From an uncultured Peptococcaceae bacterium (GTDB lineage Bacteria > Bacillota > Peptococcia > Peptococcales > Peptococcaceae), in NCBI GenBank assembly GCA_945949655.1, contig CAMFFG010000091.1, positions 1 to 5,831 of the forward strand: a stretch of DNA of 5,831 nucleotides, read 5' to 3'. The notes under the pieces are model-generated. The model searched no databases. It was not told the DNA's origin and was given only the letters and a program-made list of their open reading frames with translations. Position numbers and translations under genes: made by a program. Positions 1-5,777 of the stretch are shown piece by piece (the first letter of the stretch is position 1; the number at the start of each line of letters is the position of its first letter).

Positions 1-43
1 TATTCGCTCATATAAGTATATAGCTAAAGCTGCTATTAAAACT

Positions 44-66
44 ATTAATATTATAATTAATATTAA
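44..66 (+). promoter_or_regulatory. Candidate PerR operator overlapping a -10 element
   Basis: Bases 51-65 read TTATAATTAATATTA, which matches the Bacillus PerR-box consensus TTATAATNATTATAA at 12 of the 14 specified positions. The same stretch holds a perfect 7-bp inverted repeat, AATATTA (47-53) and TAATATT (58-64) with a 4-nt centre, and a 9-bp direct repeat ATTAATATT (44-52 and 56-64). A perfect -10 hexamer TATAAT lies at 52-57, inside the box, so a bound repressor would block polymerase. No convincing -35 hexamer lies 16-18 bp upstream, which weakens the promoter call. The position just before a perR-like gene fits PerR autoregulation, known in other Bacillota. AT-rich DNA gives such matches by chance more easily than mixed DNA, so this is an inference. 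Confidence 0.55.
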
Positions 67-75
67 GGAGGAAGC

Positions 76-480
76 ATGGAAAAACAACGGAACTCAAAAC
101 AGCGTCAATTGATTTTAGATGCGGTCAAAGGAAGATGTGCCCATCCAACGGCGGATCAGATTTACCTGGAGGTGCGGGAAAAAGATGAAAAGATCAGCCG
201 CGGTACGGTATATCGCAATCTGGGCCTTCTGTCTGAAAACGGTCAGATTGCCAATGTGAAAGTGCCAGCCGCCGACCGGTATGATTTGCGGACGGATTAT
301 CACTATCATCTGGTCTGTACCTGCTGCGGCAGAGTGTTCGATGCGCCTGTGCCTTATCATGCCGAATATGACGAGCAGGTCGCTGAGCAGACGGGATTTC
401 AGATCAAGAGACACCGTACGATTTTTGAGGGCTTGTGTGCCGAATGCAGCAAAAAAATAAATCGAGGTGAAGAATTATGA
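76..480 (+). CDS. perR: PerR-type peroxide-sensing Fur-family repressor
   Basis: This 134-residue protein belongs to the Fur family: an N-terminal winged helix (about residues 5-65, with the recognition-helix motif [13 protein letters not shown] at 40-52) and a C-terminal dimerisation and metal domain. The structural zinc site is C81/C84 (in CTCC) and C121/C124 (CAEC). The regulatory metal ligands known from B. subtilis PerR are matched by spacing: H23 (for H37), D70 (D85), H76 (H91), H78 (H93) and D89 (D104). The two aspartates and two histidines favour PerR over Fur or Zur. PerR senses peroxide by metal-catalysed oxidation of its histidines and then releases DNA. The N-terminus is about 14 residues shorter than in Bacillus. 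The start is supported by AAGGAGG at 65-71, though only 4 nt lie between it and the ATG. The stop overlaps the next start (ATGA, 477-480), so the two genes are probably cotranscribed and translationally coupled, with rubrerythrin as a target. Confidence 0.88.
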   Translation: MEKQRNSKQRQLILDAVKGRCAHPTADQIYLEVREKDEKISRGTVYRNLGLLSENGQIANVKVPAADRYDLRTDYHYHLVCTCCGRVFDAPVPYHAEYDEQVAEQTGFQIKRHRTIFEGLCAECSKKINRGEEL

Positions 481-2579
481 TTTACAGATGTAAAGTTTGT
501 GGTGCGATTTATGATGAAGAAAAAGACGGAAAACCTGTTTCTGCATTGGATTGCTGTCCTGTATGCAAGGTTCCTGTCTCCAATCTGGAACCGGTGGCAG
601 AAGCTGAAAACAATGCAATGACAAAGGTCTATTCCGGGGACCTGGAATATGACAGCACAACAGCCCGTCAGGATTCGTCCAGCCGCTATATGGCAGAAAT
701 CCATCAGATGGCTGTGACAGGAAAATCCATCAGCGGTGCCATGTGTACCCAGATGCCGTTGCCAAGCTGGGATAACATTCTGCTTTTAGGCTCCCAGCTG
801 AATCCGCCGCCACTGAACGATGAAGACGCGGTGGATACAACTACGGTGATTGGGAAACACGCAAAAAAACCAATGGTACTGAAAAGTCCAGTCTATATTT
901 CCCACATGTCATTCGGCGCGTTATCCAAAGAAACCAAGATTGCGTTAGCAAAAGGTTCGGCTATGGTGCAGACCGCCATGTGCAGTGGGGAAGGTGGCAT
1001 TTTGCCGGAAGAACGAGAAGCAGCCTACAAATATATTTTTGAGTATATTCCAAACAAATACAGCGTAACCGATGAGAATTTACAGGCTGCCGATGCCATT
1101 GAGATCAAGATCGGGCAGGGCACAAAGCCCGGCATGGGCGGTCATCTGCCAGGTGAAAAAGTAACTGCTGAAATTGCTGCCATCCGCGGCAAAAAACAGG
1201 GTGAGGATGTGCAGAGTCCCAGCAAGTTCCCGGAACTGAATTCCAAAGAAGATCTGCGGGATATGGTGGATATGCTGCGCAGACGTTCCGATGGACGTCC
1301 CATTGGGATTAAAATTGCAGCCGGTAATCTTGAACAGGATTTAGAATATTGCGTATTTGCCCAGCCTGATTTTATCACCATCGACGGCAGAGGCGGTACC
1401 ACTGGCTCCAGCCCGCTGATGTTGCGGGAAGCTACCACTGTGCCTACCATTTATGCGCTGAGCCGGGCCAGAAAGTATCTGGATGCCGTTGGCTCTGATA
1501 TTGCACTGGTGATCACCGGAGGACTGCGGGTATCTGCCGATTTTGCCAAAGCCCTGGCCATGGGAGCCGATGCTGTTGCCATTGCCAGTGCGGCTTTGAT
1601 TGCCGCCGCCTGTCAGCAGTATCGCATCTGCGGCAGCGGCAAATGTCCGGTCGGCATTGCCACACAGGACCCGGAACTGCGTCAGCGGCTGAAAATTGAT
1701 GTTGCTGCACAGCGAGTGGCAAACTTCCTGCATGTCTCTCTGGAAGAATTAAAAACATTCGCCAGAGTGACAGGAAAACATTCTGTTCACGATCTATCGA
1801 TGGAACAGCTGATCACAACCGATCGTGATATTGCCGAATACACTGGGATCCGGCATGCAGGTCAGCCAAAATGGGGCAGTCAGCCTGCCAATCTTTCATT
1901 AAACCATAAGGAGGAAACAAAAATGAGTCAGTACAAATGCAAAGTATGTGGAGAAGTATTTACCGTAAAAGAAGGAGAAACGCCCGTATGTCCACGCTGC
2001 AGAGCAACCGGGGATAAGCTGGAACTGTTAACGGCAGCACCGGCAAACAAATATGCAGGCACACAGACCGAAAAAAATCTGCATGCCGCTTTTGACGGGG
2101 AATCCGGTGCTAGAAACAAATATACCTATTTCGCGTCGGTAGCCAAGAAAGAAGGCTATGAACAGATCGCTGCACTGTTTTTGAAGACCGCCGAAAATGA
2201 AAAAGAACATGCAAAAATGTGGTTCAAGGAACTGAACGGCATTGGCGATTCTGCTGCCAACCTGCTGGCTGCTGCCGAAGGGGAAAATTATGAATGGACC
2301 GACATGTACGAAGGGTTTGCAAAAACTGCCGATGAGGAAGGTTTCCCTGAACTGGCGGCAAAGTTCCGCATGGTCGCTGCTATTGAAAAGCATCATGAAG
2401 AACGCTATCGTGCTCTGCTGAACAATGTAGAAACTGCTGCTGTTTTTGAAAAAAGCGAAGTGAAAGTGTGGGAATGCCGCAACTGCGGTCACCTTGTAGT
2501 GGGTACCAAAGCGCCTGAACTCTGCCCGGTATGCGCCCATCCGCAGAGCTACTTTGAAATCAGAGAAGAAAACTATTAA
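477..2579 (+). CDS. Fused rubredoxin-like / GltB-like FMN-[3Fe-4S] / rubrerythrin protein
   Basis: One uninterrupted frame encodes 700 residues that look like two proteins joined. Residues 1-35 are a short rubredoxin-like iron site (C5, C8, C27, C30; C26 is an extra neighbouring Cys). Residues about 85-462 are the FMN-binding domain of glutamate synthase: [10 protein letters not shown] (141-150), GEGGILPEE (171-179), [12 protein letters not shown] (211-222), [20 protein letters not shown] (346-365), and the [3Fe-4S] pattern C379-X5-C385-X4-C390. There is no N-terminal glutaminase domain, so it resembles the stand-alone archaeal-type GltB-like family, whose true substrate is often unknown. Residues 463-482 form a linker without recognisable homology, and 483-700 are a complete rubrerythrin. 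The start is set by GAGGTGA at 464-470 and the ATGA overlap with perR. The expected site of action is the cytoplasm. A plausible but unproven role is an oxidoreductase passing electrons through rubredoxin centres to the diiron peroxidase. GltB-like and rubrerythrin products are normally separate, so a lost stop codon or a sequencing error at the junction should be considered. Confidence 0.8.
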   Translation: MIYRCKVCGAIYDEEKDGKPVSALDCCPVCKVPVSNLEPVAEAENNAMTKVYSGDLEYDSTTARQDSSSRYMAEIHQMAVTGKSISGAMCTQMPLPSWDNILLLGSQLNPPPLNDEDAVDTTTVIGKHAKKPMVLKSPVYISHMSFGALSKETKIALAKGSAMVQTAMCSGEGGILPEEREAAYKYIFEYIPNKYSVTDENLQAADAIEIKIGQGTKPGMGGHLPGEKVTAEIAAIRGKKQGEDVQSPSKFPELNSKEDLRDMVDMLRRRSDGRPIGIKIAAGNLEQDLEYCVFAQPDFITIDGRGGTTGSSPLMLREATTVPTIYALSRARKYLDAVGSDIALVITGGLRVSADFAKALAMGADAVAIASAALIAAACQQYRICGSGKCPVGIATQDPELRQRLKIDVAAQRVANFLHVSLEELKTFARVTGKHSVHDLSMEQLITTDRDIAEYTGIRHAGQPKWGSQPANLSLNHKEETKMSQYKCKVCGEVFTVKEGETPVCPRCRATGDKLELLTAAPANKYAGTQTEKNLHAAFDGESGARNKYTYFASVAKKEGYEQIAALFLKTAENEKEHAKMWFKELNGIGDSAANLLAAAEGENYEWTDMYEGFAKTADEEGFPELAAKFRMVAAIEKHHEERYRALLNNVETAAVFEKSEVKVWECRNCGHLVVGTKAPELCPVCAHPQSYFEIREENY
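1907..1925 (+). promoter_or_regulatory. Internal ribosome binding site and start inside the fusion gene
   Basis: TAAGGAGG (1907-1914), an 8-nt spacer and ATG (1923-1925) form an intact translation start inside an open frame. Just before it, stop codons occur in the two other frames (TAA at 1900-1902 and TAA at 1907-1909), but none occurs in the fusion frame. The local sequence therefore looks like an ordinary intergenic junction that the upstream frame happens to read through. Confidence 0.75.
1923..2579 (+). CDS. rbr: Rubrerythrin, likely also made from an internal start
   Basis: The ATG at 1923 is in frame with the larger fusion (codon 483) and would give a 218-residue rubrerythrin. Rubrerythrin is a cytoplasmic diiron peroxidase that reduces H2O2 to water in anaerobes. 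In local numbering, residues 1-30 hold a rubredoxin-like CxxC pair (C6/C9, C23/C26). The four-helix ferritin-like domain spans about 45-172 with diiron ligands E60, E93/H96 (ENEKEH), E130 (MYEGFA) and E155/H158 (EKHH). A C-terminal rubredoxin domain has C185/C188 and C201/C204. Having a rubredoxin site at both ends matches a known rubrerythrin variant. TAAGGAGG at 1907-1914 with 8-nt spacing is among the best ribosome binding sites in the window, which argues that this start is used or was until recently. Whether the free protein, the fusion, or both exist cannot be told from sequence. The identification as rubrerythrin is firm; separate translation is less so. Confidence 0.68.
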   Translation: MSQYKCKVCGEVFTVKEGETPVCPRCRATGDKLELLTAAPANKYAGTQTEKNLHAAFDGESGARNKYTYFASVAKKEGYEQIAALFLKTAENEKEHAKMWFKELNGIGDSAANLLAAAEGENYEWTDMYEGFAKTADEEGFPELAAKFRMVAAIEKHHEERYRALLNNVETAAVFEKSEVKVWECRNCGHLVVGTKAPELCPVCAHPQSYFEIREENY

Positions 2580-2634
2580 TAAAGAATGCTGCCGACGCAG
2601 AGGTTCGGTCCGATGAGAAAATAAAATAGAATGG

Positions 2635-2676
2635 AATGCCTGCATGTGTAGATTAGATACGCGTGCAGGCATTTTT
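2635..2676 (+). terminator. Intrinsic terminator of the perR-rubrerythrin operon
   Basis: ATGCCTGCA (2636-2644) pairs perfectly with TGCAGGCAT (2664-2672). The stem continues inward for six more pairs, including two G-T wobbles, down to a 7-nt loop at 2651-2657. A2635 pairs with T2673 at the base. A T-run (2672-2676) follows on the + strand. It lies 56 nt after the stop at 2579, as expected for a rho-independent terminator, and separates this operon from arcA. Confidence 0.9.
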
Positions 2677-2804
2677 GTGTTTCTGTTTCAATCGTGTATG
2701 CAGATCCTGTTGCGTGATGCACCCTTTATTTTACAGTATATTGGTACAGCCAGCAGCACAAGCTAAACCTGTATTTCAAGATAAATCTGAAATGAGGTGT
2801 TAAC
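2677..2804 (+). promoter_or_regulatory. arcA leader with start-proximal inverted repeat
   Basis: This stretch between the terminator and arcA must contain the arcA promoter if arcA is transcribed separately. I see no convincing -35/-10 pair; TATATT at 2737-2742 is the best -10 candidate, with no good -35 at proper distance. An inverted repeat ATTTCA (2773-2778) and TGAAAT (2788-2793) with a 9-nt centre lies directly before the ribosome binding site GAGGTG (2794-2799). It could be an operator or a weak hairpin; it does not match the ArgR or CRP/FNR consensus. No small gene is evident. Confidence 0.3.
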
Positions 2805-4034
2805 TTGCAGATCCCAGCCATTCATGTAAATTCTGAAATCGGCAGGCTGAAAAAAGTGATGCTGCACCGGCCCGGTCAGGAACTGGAAAACCTGATGCCT
2901 GAATATCTGGACCGGCTGCTGTTTGATGATATTCCCTATCTGCGCATTGCCCAGGAGGAACATGACAGCTTTGCCGATATTCTGCGTCAGAACGGCGTAG
3001 AAGTTGTATATCTCCGAGATCTGGTGGCAGAGTCCATCGTCAACCAGGATGTAAAAGAACAGCTGATCAAGGAATTGATCGACGATGCCAGCATTACCAC
3101 CAGCCGGGAGCGGGATATTCTGACCGATTATTTCCGCTCGATGGACAACAAAACGATGATTGCCAAAATGATGGCAGGCATTCGAAAATCGGAGCTTCAG
3201 CAGGTGGAAGGAAAAAGTCTGGGCGATTTCCTGCGCAATCTGAATAACGAGTATCCCTTTGTGCTGGACCCTATGCCCAATTTATACTTTACCCGAGATC
3301 CATTTGCCTCCATCGGCAACGGCGTGAGCATTCACCGCATGTTTACCGAAACCCGGCACCGGGAAACACTGTTTGCCAAATTTATTTTCACCTATCATCC
3401 GCTGTATAAAAATACGCAGATCTGGTATGACCGGGATGAAAACTTTTCGCTGGAAGGCGGCGATATCCTGATTTTAAATAAGGAGACCATCGCCGTTGGT
3501 ATCTCCCAGCGTACTCACGAAAACGCCATAGAAAAGTTTGCCCAGAAGGTGCTGACGGAAGAAAGCCACTTTAAAAAAATACTGGCTATCAATATTCCCA
3601 AACAGCGTACCTTTATGCATCTGGACACGGTGTTTACCATGGTGGACTACGATAAATTCACCATTCATCCTAATATTATCCGCGATATGGATGTGTTTGT
3701 CATTGAGCGGGAAAACGATCAGCGCATTCGCATTACCCAGGAGACCAGCACGCTGGAGGATATCCTGAAGCGTCATCTGAATCTGGACAAAGTGACTCTG
3801 ATCAAATGCGGCAGCAACAGTGTCATCGACTCAGCCCGCGAACAGTGGAATGATGGCTCAAACACGCTGGCCATCGCGCCGGGCGAAGTGATCGTGTATT
3901 CCCGCAACTATGTGACCAATGAAATTTTGCAGGAAAATGGCGTGAAAACTTATGTCATGCCAAGCTCTGAGCTGTCCCGCGGTCGTGGGGGGCCGAGGTG
4001 CATGAGTATGCCGTTGATTCGTGAAGATTTGTAG
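2805..4034 (+). CDS. arcA: Arginine deiminase
   Basis: The enzyme hydrolyses L-arginine to L-citrulline and ammonia, the first step of the cytoplasmic arginine deiminase pathway, which yields ATP and raises pH. The 409-residue length is normal for the family. Active-site motifs are all present: FTRDP (162-166, D165), the EGGD motif (217-220), HLDTVF (271-277, His272 and Asp274), and the C-terminal [13 protein letters not shown] with nucleophile Cys399. These correspond to D166, E224/D227, H278, D280 and C406 of the Pseudomonas enzyme. The start is a TTG (2805-2807) placed 5 nt after GAGGTG (2794-2799). The resulting N-terminus begins at the conserved [19 protein letters not shown] block, whereas the next in-frame ATG (Met19) would remove it. 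The gene is flanked by an intrinsic terminator upstream and a long palindromic element starting 3 nt after its stop. arcB follows after 523 bp in the same direction. Confidence 0.96.
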   Translation: MQIPAIHVNSEIGRLKKVMLHRPGQELENLMPEYLDRLLFDDIPYLRIAQEEHDSFADILRQNGVEVVYLRDLVAESIVNQDVKEQLIKELIDDASITTSRERDILTDYFRSMDNKTMIAKMMAGIRKSELQQVEGKSLGDFLRNLNNEYPFVLDPMPNLYFTRDPFASIGNGVSIHRMFTETRHRETLFAKFIFTYHPLYKNTQIWYDRDENFSLEGGDILILNKETIAVGISQRTHENAIEKFAQKVLTEESHFKKILAINIPKQRTFMHLDTVFTMVDYDKFTIHPNIIRDMDVFVIERENDQRIRITQETSTLEDILKRHLNLDKVTLIKCGSNSVIDSAREQWNDGSNTLAIAPGEVIVYSRNYVTNEILQENGVKTYVMPSSELSRGRGGPRCMSMPLIREDL

Positions 4035-4037
4035 GCC

Positions 4038-4158
4038 GGACTTGTCTTTTTCCGTTCTGACGGCGTTGTTTATCAATTTGCTTGCTCGCGTACCCTCAAG
4101 TACGCGTCGCTTCACAAATTGATAAGCCGCCTTGTCAGAACGAAAAAATCCTGCGTCC
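4038..4158. repeat. Family 1 long palindromic element, copy 1
   Basis: A 121-bp element starting 3 nt after the arcA stop. Its ends are GGAC (4038-4041) and GTCC (4155-4158). The outer stem pairs CGTTCTGAC (4053-4061) with GTCAGAACG (4134-4142), plus a T-run (4047-4051) against an A-run (4143-4148), and GGCG (4062-4065) with CGCC (4128-4131). The middle stem pairs TTATCAATTTG (4070-4080) with CAAATTGATAA (4115-4125). The terminal hairpin is CGCGTAC (4087-4093) and GTACGCG (4100-4106) around CCTCAA. The T-run is on the 5' side and an A-run follows the 3' arm, so this is not a canonical intrinsic terminator for arcA. It may still protect the mRNA 3' end. It shares its architecture with 5551-5682. 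Confidence 0.85.
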
Positions 4159-4225
4159 TGAGTTTGTGGCTCGGTTAAGAGTGTTGTTTTTGAAGCGCAC
4201 GCAAAAAAGTAATACATTCTTGTGA
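4159..4225. repeat. Spacer module repeated before both family 2 hairpins
   Basis: Starting at 4183, this segment and the beginning of the adjoining hairpin (to 4247) recur at 4424-4488 with 60 of 65 bases identical; the shared core includes GAAGCGCACGCAAAAAAGTA. The 17 bases at 4181-4197 also match family 1 copy 2 exactly (5587-5603), so the module may derive from the left half of a decayed family 1 element. Bases 4159-4182 show no further recognisable feature. No gene is supported. Confidence 0.65.
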
Positions 4226-4372
4226 TGGCAGGACAGCATGCATAGAACGCATTCTGTTTGAGCCGGACAGATTCGCAGCATGTGCAGGCGAGCAAGACGA
4301 AGTCTTTGGCGAGAGGCACATGCAAGAAGATGTCTTGCGTCAAACAGAAAAGTGTATGCATCTGTCCTGCCA
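4226..4372. repeat. Family 2 MITE-like hairpin, full-length copy
   Basis: A 147-bp imperfect palindrome bounded by perfect 11-bp inverted repeats TGGCAGGACAG (4226-4236) and CTGTCCTGCCA (4362-4372). Further nested pairs are ATGCATA (4238-4244) with TATGCAT (4355-4361), TTCTGTTTGA (4252-4261) with TCAAACAGAA (4340-4349), GCATGTGC (4278-4285) with GCACATGC (4316-4323), and a tip AAGAC (4294-4298) / GTCTT (4302-4306). The first 55 bases from A4225 recur without a mismatch at 5777-5831. There is no coding potential and no clear target-site duplication, so mobilisation in trans is only inferred. Confidence 0.8.
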
Positions 4373-4423
4373 GTAACCAACAGATAAATATGGGTAGACA
4401 TGTTTGTGTTTTAAAGAAAGTGC

Positions 4424-4466
4424 GTTGTTTCTGAAGCGCACGCAAAAAAGTAATAGATTTTTGTGG
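4424..4466. repeat. Second copy of the spacer module
   Basis: This is the counterpart of 4183-4225, offset by exactly 241 bases, and it again runs directly into a family 2 hairpin. GTGCG (4420-4424) and CGCAC (4436-4440) could form a small stem at its left end. The bases between the full family 2 hairpin and this module (4373-4423) show nothing recognisable. Confidence 0.65.
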
Positions 4467-4504
4467 TGGCGGGACAGCATGCATAGAATGTATCTGTTCT
4501 GCCA
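4467..4504. repeat. Family 2 hairpin, short (internally deleted) form
   Basis: A 38-bp hairpin with ends TGGCGGGACAG (4467-4477) and CTGTTCTGCCA (4494-4504), which pair along 11 positions with two G-T wobbles. A second stem ATGCAT (4479-4484) / ATGTAT (4488-4493) closes on an AGA loop. Compared with 4226-4372 it keeps both ends and lacks about 109 bp of the middle, as expected from slippage across a long palindrome. The base changes in its arms retain pairing. Confidence 0.75.
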
Positions 4505-4557
4505 GAGTTACTTATATATGATTGGATATCGATAAACTGTAATGGAGGAGTGCTAGT
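4505..4557 (+). promoter_or_regulatory. arcB leader and ribosome binding site
   Basis: GGAGGAG (4544-4550) lies 7 nt before the arcB ATG and sets the start. The leader is AT-rich, with TATATA (4513-4518) and an 8-bp palindrome TATCGATA (4527-4534), but I find no well-spaced -35/-10 pair. Whether arcB has its own promoter here, or is read from arcA through the repeats, is undecided. Confidence 0.5.
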
Positions 4558-5550
4558 ATGCCTGTAAATTTGAAAGGAAAAAGTTTTTTAACGCTGATGG
4601 ATTTGACGCCCTGTCAGATTCGCTATCTGCTGGATCTGTCCCACGATTTGAAGGCGAAAAAACGGGCCGGAATCTGTGAACAGAATCTGAAAGGCAAAAA
4701 TATTGTACTGCTGTTTGAAAAAACATCCACCAGAACCCGCTGTGCCTTTGAGGTGGCAGCCCATGATGAAGGCGCCCATGTGACCTTCCTGGATCCTGGC
4801 AGCTCGCAGATGGGCAAAAAGGAATCGTTAGAGGACACAGCCAAAGTGCTGGGCCGTTTCTTTGACGGGATCGAATACCGCGGTTTTGACCAGGAAGTGG
4901 TGGAACAGCTGGCTCAGCATGCCGGTGTGCCAGTATTTAACGGTCTGACCGATGCAGACCATCCGACGCAGATTCTGGCCGATATGCTGACTATTGAAGA
5001 ACACCTGGCTCTGCCGTTAAACAAAGTGAAAGTGGTATTCCCCGGCGATGTGCGCAACAATATGTGTTATGCCTGGATGTATGGCTGTGCCAAAATGGGC
5101 ATGCATTTTGTAGGGATTGGGCCGAAAACCTTAATTGACGGCATCGACAAAACTGTGATGCAGCAGGTACAGCAGGTGGCAGCGCAGACCGGTGCGAAAA
5201 TCGAGATCACCGACGATATGAAAGCGGTGGAAGGCGCCGATGTTATCTATGGCGATATCTGGGCTTCCATGGGCGAAGAAGCGCTGATCCCGGAACGGGT
5301 CAAGCTGCTGACACCTTACCGCGTTACCGAGGAAGTGCTGAAGATGACCAACAACCCCAATGTGCTGTATCTGCACTGTCTGCCATCCTTCCATGATTTC
5401 AACACCAAGCTGGCGGCTGAATGGAAAGAAAAAGGCGTGGATATCCGGGAAGTGACCGATGAAGTATTCCGCGGTCCGCACTCGGTGGTATTTGATGAGG
5501 CGGAGAATCGGATGCATACGATCAAGGCGGTTATGGTAGCCACTATGTAA
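4558..5550 (+). CDS. arcB: Ornithine carbamoyltransferase, catabolic (ADI pathway)
   Basis: In the arginine deiminase pathway this cytoplasmic enzyme splits citrulline with phosphate into ornithine and carbamoyl phosphate. The 330-residue protein is the usual length. The carbamoyl-phosphate domain holds STRTR (57-61) and HPTQ (135-138). The ornithine-binding domain holds D233 and SMG (237-239) in DIWASMG, the HCLP motif with Cys274 (273-276), and the C-terminal helix with Arg318 (ENRMH). These motifs distinguish it from aspartate carbamoyltransferase. Catabolic rather than biosynthetic use is inferred from the neighbouring arcA, not from residues. The start ATG has GGAGGAG 7 nt upstream. The gene lies 523 bp from arcA, unusually far for these partners, and its stop abuts a family 1 palindrome. 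Carbamate kinase, the next step, would have to lie beyond the window. Confidence 0.96.
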   Translation: MPVNLKGKSFLTLMDLTPCQIRYLLDLSHDLKAKKRAGICEQNLKGKNIVLLFEKTSTRTRCAFEVAAHDEGAHVTFLDPGSSQMGKKESLEDTAKVLGRFFDGIEYRGFDQEVVEQLAQHAGVPVFNGLTDADHPTQILADMLTIEEHLALPLNKVKVVFPGDVRNNMCYAWMYGCAKMGMHFVGIGPKTLIDGIDKTVMQQVQQVAAQTGAKIEITDDMKAVEGADVIYGDIWASMGEEALIPERVKLLTPYRVTEEVLKMTNNPNVLYLHCLPSFHDFNTKLAAEWKEKGVDIREVTDEVFRGPHSVVFDEAENRMHTIKAVMVATM

Positions 5551-5682
5551 GGACTTGTCTTGGACTTGTTAAATTTTCGTATCGCTGTGTTGTTTTTGAA
5601 GCGGCTCGTTCGCATACCTCATGTATAGCCTCACTTCGCCGCTTCAAAAGCCGCCTTGCGCTACAAAAATTTTCCTGCGTCC
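5551..5682. repeat. Family 1 long palindromic element, copy 2
   Basis: The element begins at the base after the arcB stop. GGACTTGT occurs twice (5551-5558 and 5562-5569), and the right end GTCC is at 5679-5682. The outer stem pairs AAATTTTCGTATCGC (5571-5585) with GCGCTACAAAAATTT (5658-5672) at 13 of 15 positions. The middle stem pairs TTTTGAAGCGGC (5594-5605) with GCCGCTTCAAAA (5638-5649) perfectly. The tip is ATAC (5614-5617) / GTAT (5623-5626). Shared with copy 1 are GGACTTGT, GTTGTTT, a CGYRTACC..TCA tip with its complement, CTTC, AAGCCGCCTTG and TCCTGCGTCC; the stem sequences are otherwise different. No T-run follows the 3' arm. Confidence 0.85.
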
Positions 5683-5685
5683 AAA

Positions 5686-5735
5686 GGTTTGTCAGGGGCG
5701 TTGACTATGTTGTCAGAACAAAAAATCCTGCATCC
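5686..5735. repeat. Collapsed family 1 copy lacking its central hairpin
   Basis: Bases 5711-5735 match the right end of copy 1 (4133-4158) except for one missing G and one substitution (GCATCC for GCGTCC). To the left, GGTTTGTC (5686-5693) and GGGGCGTTG (5695-5703) resemble the left end GGACTTGTC and GACGGCGTTG of copy 1. The middle of the element is absent, consistent with an internal deletion of the palindrome. Confidence 0.6.
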
Positions 5736-5777
5736 TAAGGAAATATTATCACTATGCGGCAACATAAAACTGTAGAA

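Noticed and set aside
618..620. ATG at 618 as the true start of the GltB-like protein, with no rubredoxin-like domain
   Set aside because: There is no good ribosome binding site before it, whereas 477 has GAGGTGA with 6-nt spacing, and the N-terminal CxxC...CxxC domain is coherent.
2028..2672. 214-codon minus-strand frame opposite the rubrerythrin
   Set aside because: It mirrors the strongly conserved rubrerythrin frame and begins inside the terminator stem; it is a shadow frame.
4038..4158. Reading family 1 elements as ordinary rho-independent terminators
   Set aside because: The T-run is on the 5' arm and the 3' arm is followed by an A-run, the reverse of what an intrinsic terminator needs on the + strand; copy 2 also lacks a 3' T-run.
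4288..4296. GCGAGCAAG in the family 2 hairpin, reverse complement of 4081-4089 in family 1
   Set aside because: A 9-bp match between two several-hundred-base regions is about what chance gives; not enough to link the two families.
4226..4372. Complete insertion sequence
   Set aside because: Too short, with no transposase frame and no clear target duplication; a non-autonomous hairpin element fits better.
4135..4401. 88-codon minus-strand frame in the repeat region
   Set aside because: It lies almost wholly within the palindromic repeats and shows no protein-family signature.
3858..4484. 208-codon minus-strand frame across the end of arcA and the repeats
   Set aside because: It is antisense to arcA's conserved C-terminus and to palindromic repeats, has no ribosome binding site that I can see and no recognisable domain; its composition is that of translated repeat DNA.
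4159..4504. CRISPR array
   Set aside because: Only two module copies with a 241-bp offset, no regular short spacers and no cas genes; the structure is long palindromes instead.
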